Under the pieces are notes generated by a model. The model saw only the letters and a program-made list of their open reading frames with translations, was not told the origin of the DNA and searched no databases. From Gammaproteobacteria bacterium (GTDB lineage: Bacteria > Pseudomonadota > Gammaproteobacteria > Granulosicoccales > Granulosicoccaceae): a DNA stretch of 5,028 nt. Of this stretch, positions 1-5,028 are shown piece by piece (position 1 is the first letter of the stretch; every line of letters begins with the position of its first letter). The stretch spans positions 1-5,028 of the forward strand of contig JAGRHW010000273.1 in the NCBI GenBank assembly GCA_020444765.1, written 5' to 3'. A program made the translations under genes and the position numbers.

Positions 1-1727
1 CGGTAATCGAACGCCTGAGCGACTGGGCCGGCGGCGGGAAAAGTCTGCATCTGCTGGTGCTCGACCGTTCGTTTTCGATGCGCCATGCCGAACGCTGGCA
101 ACAGGCGAAAGAAAAAGCAAGAGACTATTTGCAGGCGCTGCCGGCGGCTGATTCCGTGCTTCTGCTGACGGCGGATGAAAACCTGACCTTGATCGGTGAG
201 GAAACAGCAGACCCGGGCGCGGTGGCCGATTCGCTGGATGCTCTGAGCCCCGGCTATGGAACGCTTCGCTACCAGACGATGATGGCGCAACTGCAGGGCC
301 TGATCGATGAGGCGGTATTGCCGGTCAGGCTTGTACTGCTGACCGATGCACAAGCCAATGCGTCGGCCACCCGGATTCAGGATCTGCTGCCGTCCGGTAT
401 CAGTGAATTGCAAATTCTGACCGTTGGTAACGAAAGCGATAAAAACGCCTTTATCCGTGAAGTCAGCAGCGATAACCGCCAGGCAACGACCACAATCACG
501 GCTCTGCTTGGCGGGCTTGAGGAAGCCGCCGCCGCGTCCGCCGGCGTATCGCTGACCGATGCGCAGGGCCAGGAATACCAGCAGCCCGTCAAAAAGAATC
601 AGGTAGGCGAATTCGTTGTGACATTCCCGGATCTGCCGCTGGACGATGGCATCAATCGTTTTACGCTCAGTCTCGACAGCGAGGATGCCCTGCCGGATGA
701 CAACCGGCGGTATCACGCCATCGATAACGGGCGTCGCTATCCGGTTTACCTTGTCGGTGCCGCTGAAAATTCCGCCGCTAGCTTGTTTTTACGCACGGCC
801 CTGCTCGCCGATGAACGTTTCGACGTTAAAAGCCTTCCTTCCGACGCGCCGCGCATTCCCGACGATGCACTGATGCTGTGCGTGGTCGACGCCTCGGCGC
901 TTACCGATGCCGAACAAAACCGGGTCGAGCGATTTTTACAGGATGGCGGCAAGGTGTTGACTGTTACGGGTGAGACGCCGTCGACACCTGGACAAGATGA
1001 TTTTTCCGGGCAAAGATCCAGTGTGGAATCCATCGGCTTTGTCGATGCCACCCACCCGCTTATCAGCGATGCGGCAGCCTGGCGAACGCTGAGGATTTTT
1101 CAGAGGAACCGGGTTAATACGCTGCCCGATGACCGGGTGCTGGTGTCTCTGAACGATGGTTCGACGTTTATTCTGGAACGATCCGTTGGTCAGGGGCGCA
1201 TGCTGCTTGTCGCGTCGGTGCTGGACAGCCTGGGCGACGATCTGCCGCTAAGCCCGGTTTTTGCGCCTTTTGTCCTGCAGGCCGCCAGGGTTTATGCGGG
1301 GCTGGATAACGCCTCGGGCTCATTGAGCGCCGGGTCGAGTCTGCTTGTTCGGGCCGGTGCGCAGTTGTTTACGCCTGCCGGGGAAGCGATCCGGGAGCTT
1401 GCCGCCATCGGCGAAGAAAACCGTATACATCTCACTGAGCCCGGCATCTACGAATTACGCGACGGCGGGCAAGTCCGGTCGTTGACCGTTAACATCGATC
1501 CTGCTGAATCGTCCATGCAAGGGCTCGATGAAGACTTCCTGGGGCGCTGGCAATCGCTTGCCGGGCAGGTAACTGATGGCCAGCGGCAGGACAATCCGCA
1601 ATCATCGAGTGGCCCGGAAAAACAGCAACTATGGCACTGGTTCTTGCCGTTGTTGCTGGTGGTGGTCATTCTCGAAGCCTTGTATTCAAACATTCTCCTG
1701 CACGTCCGCAGAGGTGGCGCAGCATGA
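1..1727 (+). CDS. BatA-like vWA domain membrane protein, 5' end missing
   Basis: This is the 3' part of a BatA-type von Willebrand factor A protein. The reading frame is open to the left edge (first whole codon at 3; 574 residues seen) and ends at TGA 1725-1727. Residues below count from base 3. The vWA domain spans about 15-145. It carries the MIDAS metal-site motif DxSxS as DRSFS (21-25), a Thr in GYGT (87) that may be the second motif, and the later Asp in LLTDAQ (115). A beta domain follows (about 180-240), ending in LPDDNRRYH. Next comes an alpha/beta region (about 246-323) like class I glutamine amidotransferase folds, with GGKVLTVTGE but no recognisable GxCxG nucleophile, so it is probably not an enzyme. 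HPLI (351-354) and VGQGRMLLVAS (about 395-405) match the usual layout of these proteins. One membrane helix lies at about 543-566, followed by HVRRGG, which suggests a cytoplasmic C-terminus. The two N-terminal helices typical of the family would lie upstream. The role is inferred: metal-dependent protein binding at the envelope, possibly with the DUF4175-like protein encoded next. The exact partner and substrate are unknown. Confidence 0.9.
   Translation, partial: VIERLSDWAGGGKSLHLLVLDRSFSMRHAERWQQAKEKARDYLQALPAADSVLLLTADENLTLIGEETADPGAVADSLDALSPGYGTLRYQTMMAQLQGLIDEAVLPVRLVLLTDAQANASATRIQDLLPSGISELQILTVGNESDKNAFIREVSSDNRQATTTITALLGGLEEAAAASAGVSLTDAQGQEYQQPVKKNQVGEFVVTFPDLPLDDGINRFTLSLDSEDALPDDNRRYHAIDNGRRYPVYLVGAAENSAASLFLRTALLADERFDVKSLPSDAPRIPDDALMLCVVDASALTDAEQNRVERFLQDGGKVLTVTGETPSTPGQDDFSGQRSSVESIGFVDATHPLISDAAAWRTLRIFQRNRVNTLPDDRVLVSLNDGSTFILERSVGQGRMLLVASVLDSLGDDLPLSPVFAPFVLQAARVYAGLDNASGSLSAGSSLLVRAGAQLFTPAGEAIRELAAIGEENRIHLTEPGIYELRDGGQVRSLTVNIDPAESSMQGLDEDFLGRWQSLAGQVTDGQRQDNPQSSSGPEKQQLWHWFLPLLLVVVILEALYSNILLHVRRGGAA
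1629..1700 (+). other. C-terminal transmembrane helix of the BatA-like protein
   Basis: The encoded stretch begins LWHWFLPLLLVVVILEALYS and is strongly hydrophobic with aromatic residues at its edge. It is followed by HVRRGGAA, whose two Arg residues favour a cytoplasmic tail. By the positive-inside rule, everything between the missing N-terminal helices and this helix, including the vWA domain, would be periplasmic. That agrees with the topology usually predicted for BatA-type proteins, but it is a prediction only. Confidence 0.8.
1710..1717 (+). promoter_or_regulatory. Ribosome binding site for the DUF4175-like gene
   Basis: AGAGGTGG lies inside the end of the upstream gene. Its GAGG core ends nine bases before the ATG at 1724, which is good Shine-Dalgarno spacing. 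This supports 1724 as the start rather than the in-frame ATG at 1757, which is preceded by the pyrimidine-rich ACCTATTTG. The ATG shares bases with the upstream stop codon (ATGA), an arrangement typical of translational coupling. Confidence 0.65.
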
Positions 1728-4700
1728 ATAGACAACCTTCATTCGAAACCTATTTGATGCAGGTAGGCTCACGCTTGCGAAAAGCCGTTCGTTTGCGCGC
1801 GCTGGCGGTGCTGCTGCTGGTTTTGTTTTTGATGACGCTGGCAGTGGCCGTCGGCGGTGCGAAGTTCGGTCTGACCGATGGCCTGTTGATCTTTGCCCGT
1901 AGTTTACTGGTGCTGGGTGTCGTCGTGGTGTTGTATTTTCTCTGGCGTCGGCCACTGCAAAGACTCGGTATCCGTGGGGTTGGGGGATTTCTCGAAAAAT
2001 CCGTACCCGGCCTGAATGGGCGTGCCGAGACCTATACCGAGCTGCAGGAAAATCAACCGCGTTCGCCGTTTCTGGCACTGCTCGACAGTGACGCCAGTCG
2101 GCGGGTCGCGGCCGCACCGTTACAAAAAGTCGTTCCGGCCGCACGTCTGGTTCTGCCGGTTTTACTGATAGTCTCGCTGCTCGGCGCCTTCGGCTGGTTG
2201 CTGGGCGCCGGGCCCGGCATGTGGCGCGACGGCGCAAAGCAGCTCTGGTTTTCCTGGCTGCCCGGTGAGCAGACGCCGGCTTCCTCCATCCAGGTCGAGC
2301 CGGGCGATACGCGTTTGCGTAACGGCGACGACCTGCGGATCGTGGCGAAAACCAAGGGTTTCAGGCCCGATAATGTCAGTCTTTATGTGAGCTTTGATAA
2401 GCAGAACTGGCAGAAACTCGACATGCCGGAGGTTGGTGAAGGGCAGTTCCAGTATATGTTTTACGGGTTGCAAAAGCCGCTCGATTATTACGTCGGCAGC
2501 GCCTTGACCCGATCTGATGAATACACCGTGGATGTGCTGACGCCGGCGCGCGTCGAAAATATCGTGGTTACTTACAACTATCCGGACTGGACCGGATTAG
2601 AGCCGCTTACAGAAAACCCCGGTGGTGACATGCTTGCGGTCAAGGGGACGCGGGTGGATGTCCGGATACAAACCGACCGGCCATTGGTCAGCGGTAAGCT
2701 GATACTTAATCAGCAGCCGCTGGCTTTGACCTCCGATGATAACGGCTACCATGCTTCTGTGGAACTGACCGAAACCGGCAGCTGGGCCGTCAGCGATCTG
2801 CTTGACGGACAGTCGATCAGACTGACCGATGATTTCGAGGTTCGTTTGCTGGATGACAAACCGCCGGAAATCCTTTTTACCAGCCCCGGCAAAGACTGGA
2901 ATGCTTCGCCGATCGAAGAGGTTAGTCTGGAGCTGGAAACCCGGGATGACTTCAGGGTGGAGGATGTCAACCTGTATTATGCCGTGAATGCCGGTGACTG
3001 GACGCAAGTCAGGCTCGGTGCGGATTCGTTCGCCTCGTACACTCTGTATCTGGAGGAACTGGCGGCTGCCGACGCCGGGCTTGCAGGACTGACGCCCGGA
3101 GACCTGATCAGTTATTACGCCGAGGCGCGTGATCGCGGGCAAACCCGTCAGACCGATATGATGTTTATCAATGTGCGTCCCTTTGATCGGCGCTTCAGCC
3201 AGTCGCAGCAAAGCGGCGGACAGAGCGGCCAGGGTTCGGGCAATCAGCAGCAGGAGATTTCCCGGCGCCAGCGGGAAATCCTGGTCGCGACCTGGAATCT
3301 CGTTCGGCAGCAAAAAGACCGGCCGTCGAGCGAGGAGAAACTGCAAAGAGATAACGCAAGCCTGTTGTCAGACATGCAAACCACCTTGTCGGATCAGGCA
3401 CAAACCCTGGCGCGGCGCAGTGCGGCAAGGCAATTGATTGAGCGTGATGAGAACATCGGAAAATTTGTCGAGTATCTGGAAAAAGCTGGCGAGTCGATGA
3501 AACCGGCAGCGGAAAAACTTGCGAAGTTCAAGCTGGATGAAGCCGTCCAGCCGCAACAGCAGGCCTTGCAGTATTTGCAGCGCGCCGAAGCGATTTTCAG
3601 CGACATCCAGGTTTCGCAACAGCAGGCCAATAACGGGCAGGGCAACAGCAGTTCGAGCCAGGATATGGCCGAGATGTTCGAGCTGGAGATGGATCTGGCC
3701 AAAAATCAGTATGAAGTACCGGATTCGCCGGCGGCTCAGGAGCAAGCGGAGAATCTTGACGATATTTTCGAAAAGCTGCGTGAACTCGCAAAACGACAGC
3801 AGCAAATGGCTGAAAAAGCGCAACAGCAGGAACTGGCCGGTTCCGTCGAGCGCTGGCAACTGGAAAAACTGCAGCGTGAACAGGAAGAGCTGAAAAAGCA
3901 GTTGCAGGAGCGGCAGTCCGCCAGCAATCAGGCCTCGGGTCAGCAACAGCCTTCCGAGGCGGCCGGCCGCGCGGCGGAACAAATCGAACAGGCGCTGCGC
4001 TCGATGGAACAGGCGAACCCGGCAAGCGGTGGGGGCACTTCTGCGCAGACTACACAGGCGATGAAAGAAGCTGCCGAAGGCTTGCAAGAAGCGCTGAAGT
4101 CTCTTGGCGAGCAGCAAAGACAGGCCATGCAGGAGCAGATCGATAATGCAAGCCGCAGAGCTGACGAACTGCTGGAGCAACAGCGGCAAAGCGAGGACCG
4201 CCTGCGCCAGGCGCTGGAAGATTCGATGAAGGCGCAGGAAGAGGGCCGCTATTCCAGCGGACTGAGCCGTCAGGAGGAAAACGAACTTGGCGAGCAAAAG
4301 CGTCGCATGCAACGCGAACTGGAGAAGATCACTACGGATTTGCGGCAAACCGAAAAGCGTTTTGCGGAGCGCATGCCGGAAACTGCTGAGGAAATTCGCA
4401 GCGCCCTGGAAGAATTGAAGGACAGCGGGGCATCGGTCAATCTGGGGTTGTCCGGCGACGCAATCGATATGGGTGTGGCGCCGCGAACCCTGCCGCGGGA
4501 GGCTGCTATTACCGAGGCGATGCGGGACTTTCGCGACCGCCTGTCCGATGCCGGAGCGCTTGCCGGCCTGGAGGGCAGCGAAACCGGTGAGCCTGACGAA
4601 GCCGTGCAACTGGCCGATTTGCAGGACGCAGTGCGTAATCTGCGCCAGACCCTGGATGCCGCCCTCGGCAATGACCAGCAGGGACAGGAGCAGGCGGCCC

Positions 4701-5028
4701 GACAGGGGGAACAGTCGTCGACTCAGGCCACTCAGGGCAGTCAGGCCGCCAGCTCGCAGGGCGGCCGCGCCTCGGGCGGTGAACTGCCGAATCAGGGTGG
4801 TTCCGATATCCGCAGCGGTTGGCGGCCGGGTGAGCGCTGGAACCCCGAGGATATTCTCGCCGGATCAACGCAAGGCAACGCGCTTGACGAAGCGCTGCAA
4901 CGCTTGCGCAAGACACTGCCGCAGGTCGATGCTGAAAGTCTCAGCGACGAGCAGATGCAGGCCCTGCAGGAAATCACCCGCGAGCAACTGGGCGAAGACA
5001 GTGCGGAAAATACCGGACGTGTGGCCAG
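1724..5028 (+). CDS. DUF4175-like inner-membrane protein, 3' end missing
   Basis: The frame runs without a stop from ATG 1724 to the right edge (1101 residues seen), so the C-terminus is missing. After a basic N-terminus (RLRKAVRLR, 17-25) come membrane helices at about 26-43, 53-73 and 141-161. The Arg-rich RRPLQR (75-80) puts the 74-140 segment in the cytoplasm and everything after 161 in the periplasm. Residues about 185-490 form a beta-rich region with signatures I associate with DUF4175-like proteins: NYPDWTGLEP (285-294), DDKPPEILFTSP (377-388), RDDFRVEDVNLYY (407-419) and GDLISYYAEARD (459-470). EISRRQREIL (511-520) opens a long Gln/Glu-rich helical part with likely coiled coils (about 674-885) and Ser/Gly/Gln linkers. 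No catalytic motif is apparent. The molecular function of the family is not established. The four-base overlap with the BatA-like gene suggests the two act together at the envelope, perhaps as sensor and scaffold; this is inference. Family assignment rests on layout and remembered motifs, not on a search. Confidence 0.9.
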   Translation, partial: MNRQPSFETYLMQVGSRLRKAVRLRALAVLLLVLFLMTLAVAVGGAKFGLTDGLLIFARSLLVLGVVVVLYFLWRRPLQRLGIRGVGGFLEKSVPGLNGRAETYTELQENQPRSPFLALLDSDASRRVAAAPLQKVVPAARLVLPVLLIVSLLGAFGWLLGAGPGMWRDGAKQLWFSWLPGEQTPASSIQVEPGDTRLRNGDDLRIVAKTKGFRPDNVSLYVSFDKQNWQKLDMPEVGEGQFQYMFYGLQKPLDYYVGSALTRSDEYTVDVLTPARVENIVVTYNYPDWTGLEPLTENPGGDMLAVKGTRVDVRIQTDRPLVSGKLILNQQPLALTSDDNGYHASVELTETGSWAVSDLLDGQSIRLTDDFEVRLLDDKPPEILFTSPGKDWNASPIEEVSLELETRDDFRVEDVNLYYAVNAGDWTQVRLGADSFASYTLYLEELAAADAGLAGLTPGDLISYYAEARDRGQTRQTDMMFINVRPFDRRFSQSQQSGGQSGQGSGNQQQEISRRQREILVATWNLVRQQKDRPSSEEKLQRDNASLLSDMQTTLSDQAQTLARRSAARQLIERDENIGKFVEYLEKAGESMKPAAEKLAKFKLDEAVQPQQQALQYLQRAEAIFSDIQVSQQQANNGQGNSSSSQDMAEMFELEMDLAKNQYEVPDSPAAQEQAENLDDIFEKLRELAKRQQQMAEKAQQQELAGSVERWQLEKLQREQEELKKQLQERQSASNQASGQQQPSEAAGRAAEQIEQALRSMEQANPASGGGTSAQTTQAMKEAAEGLQEALKSLGEQQRQAMQEQIDNASRRADELLEQQRQSEDRLRQALEDSMKAQEEGRYSSGLSRQEENELGEQKRRMQRELEKITTDLRQTEKRFAERMPETAEEIRSALEELKDSGASVNLGLSGDAIDMGVAPRTLPREAAITEAMRDFRDRLSDAGALAGLEGSETGEPDEAVQLADLQDAVRNLRQTLDAALGNDQQGQEQAARQGEQSSTQATQGSQAASSQGGRASGGELPNQGGSDIRSGWRPGERWNPEDILAGSTQGNALDEALQRLRKTLPQVDAESLSDEQMQALQEITREQLGEDSAENTGRVA
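1796..1942 (+). other. N-terminal transmembrane hairpin of the DUF4175-like protein
   Basis: Residues about 25-43 (ALAVLLLVLFLMTLAVAV) and 53-73 (GLLIFARSLLVLGVVVVLYF) are two hydrophobic helices joined by a short loop with few charges. Basic clusters flank the pair on both sides (RLRKAVRLR before, RRPLQR after). This indicates a hairpin with both ends in the cytoplasm. Confidence 0.85.
2144..2206 (+). other. Third transmembrane helix of the DUF4175-like protein
   Basis: Residues 141-161 (RLVLPVLLIVSLLGAFGWLL and on) form a single hydrophobic helix after an approximately 65-residue cytoplasmic segment. Because the earlier two helices form a hairpin, this one should carry the chain out of the cytoplasm and place the remaining 940 or so residues in the periplasm. 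Confidence 0.8.
3194..3250 (+). other. Ser/Gly/Gln linker between the beta and helical parts
   Basis: Residues 491-509 consist almost only of Ser, Gln, Gly and Asn (SQSQQSGGQSGQGSGNQQQ). The linker follows the last strand-like segment (MFINVRPFDRRF) and precedes the first helix (EISRRQREIL), so it marks a domain boundary. Similar flexible stretches recur at residues 629-646 and 731-745. Confidence 0.75.
3256..3280 (+). repeat. Perfect 9-base inverted repeat within the DUF4175-like gene
   Basis: GATTTCCCG (3256-3264) and CGGGAAATC (3272-3280) are exact reverse complements separated by seven bases (GCGCCAG). The RNA could form a compact hairpin at the junction between the flexible linker and the helical part. 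No run of T follows (CTGGTCGCGA), so it does not look like an intrinsic terminator. It may be a chance result of encoding the near-mirror peptide EISRRQREI. Confidence 0.4.
3743..4378 (+). other. Gln/Glu-rich coiled-coil region of the DUF4175-like protein
   Basis: Residues about 674-885 are rich in Gln, Glu, Lys, Arg, Leu and Ala, with hydrophobic residues spaced three and four apart, as in FEKLRELAKRQQQMAEKAQQ and LEKLQREQEELKKQLQERQ. Pro and Gly are rare outside short linkers near 731-745 and 765-775. This is typical of long helical or coiled-coil segments, here probably extending through the periplasm. The heptad pattern was judged by eye. Confidence 0.7.
4667..4810 (+). other. Low-complexity Gln/Ser/Gly/Ala segment near the window end
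   Basis: Residues about 982-1029 are dominated by Gln, Ser, Gly and Ala with few hydrophobics, and are likely disordered. They separate the main helical part from a short region with SGWRPGERWNPEDIL (1031-1045), followed by further helix (LDEALQRLRKTL) running to the edge of the window. Confidence 0.7.
4721..4747 (+). repeat. Three imperfect tandem 9-base units
   Basis: ACTCAGGCC, ACTCAGGGC and AGTCAGGCC follow one another in frame and encode TQA-TQG-SQA (residues 1000-1008). The units differ from the first at one position each. This looks like local expansion by replication slippage within the low-complexity linker, where length changes are likely to be tolerated. Confidence 0.6.

Noticed and set aside
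57..59. GTG as the true start of the BatA-like gene
   Set aside because: The frame is open upstream to the window edge, and the residues before it (SLHLLV) belong to the first strand of the vWA domain leading into DRSFS. Starting here would remove that strand and the N-terminal helices.
1757..1759. Alternative ATG start for the DUF4175-like gene
   Set aside because: It lacks a convincing ribosome binding site, whereas the ATG at 1724 has GAGG at good spacing and the classic ATGA overlap.
1686..2237. A 183-codon Arg-rich open frame on the - strand
   Set aside because: It crosses the overlap of the two real genes and the membrane-helix coding region. Its extreme Arg/Pro/Ala make-up is typical of shadow frames in GC-rich DNA.
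2597..3346. A 249-codon open frame on the - strand
   Set aside because: It has no recognisable domain pattern and is antisense to the conserved-looking beta region of the DUF4175-like protein, with motifs such as GDLISYYAEARD on the + strand.
3519..3893. A 124-codon open frame on the + strand in another frame
   Set aside because: It lies wholly within the coiled-coil coding region, its Ser/Arg-rich product has no recognisable pattern, and it is explained by repetitive CAG/GAA-type codons read out of frame.
3368..4609. A 413-codon open frame on the - strand rich in Leu, Phe and Arg
   Set aside because: It lies antisense to the Gln/Glu/Lys-rich coiled-coil coding sequence. CAG, CAA, GAA and AAA codons read backwards give CTG, TTG, TTC and TTT, which explains both the lack of stops and the Leu/Phe bias. 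The + strand frame has clear family-like domain order and continues on both sides.

Overview
The window is fully coding on the + strand. It holds two large, incomplete genes that overlap by four bases, so it looks like an internal slice of one operon. No RNA gene, mobile element, CRISPR array or intergenic promoter or terminator is visible. The sequence is moderately GC-rich, with codon use that looks even across both genes. Both proteins look built for the cell envelope of a Gram-negative-type bacterium. A proteobacterium is plausible, but the sequence alone does not fix the lineage.

Region 1 (1-1727) is the 3' part of a BatA-like von Willebrand factor A (vWA) protein. It has an intact metal-binding DxSxS motif, a linking beta domain, a non-catalytic glutamine-amidotransferase-like fold and a C-terminal membrane helix. 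Its 5' end, which should encode the usual pair of N-terminal membrane helices, lies before the window.

Region 2 (1724-5028) is the 5' part of a DUF4175-like protein that stays open to the window edge (1101 codons seen). It has three N-terminal membrane helices, an approximately 300-residue beta-rich region, then approximately 590 residues of Gln/Glu-rich helical and coiled-coil sequence broken by Ser/Gly/Gln linkers.

The ATGA overlap and a good ribosome binding site suggest coupled translation. By the positive-inside rule, the large domains of both proteins should lie on the outer (periplasmic) face of the inner membrane, so they could meet there. In many bacteria such pairs follow genes for a MoxR-type AAA+ ATPase and a DUF58 protein. 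Those would be expected upstream but are not in this window. The system is known as a conserved gene neighbourhood but poorly understood. I see no clear sign of a wholly new system here.
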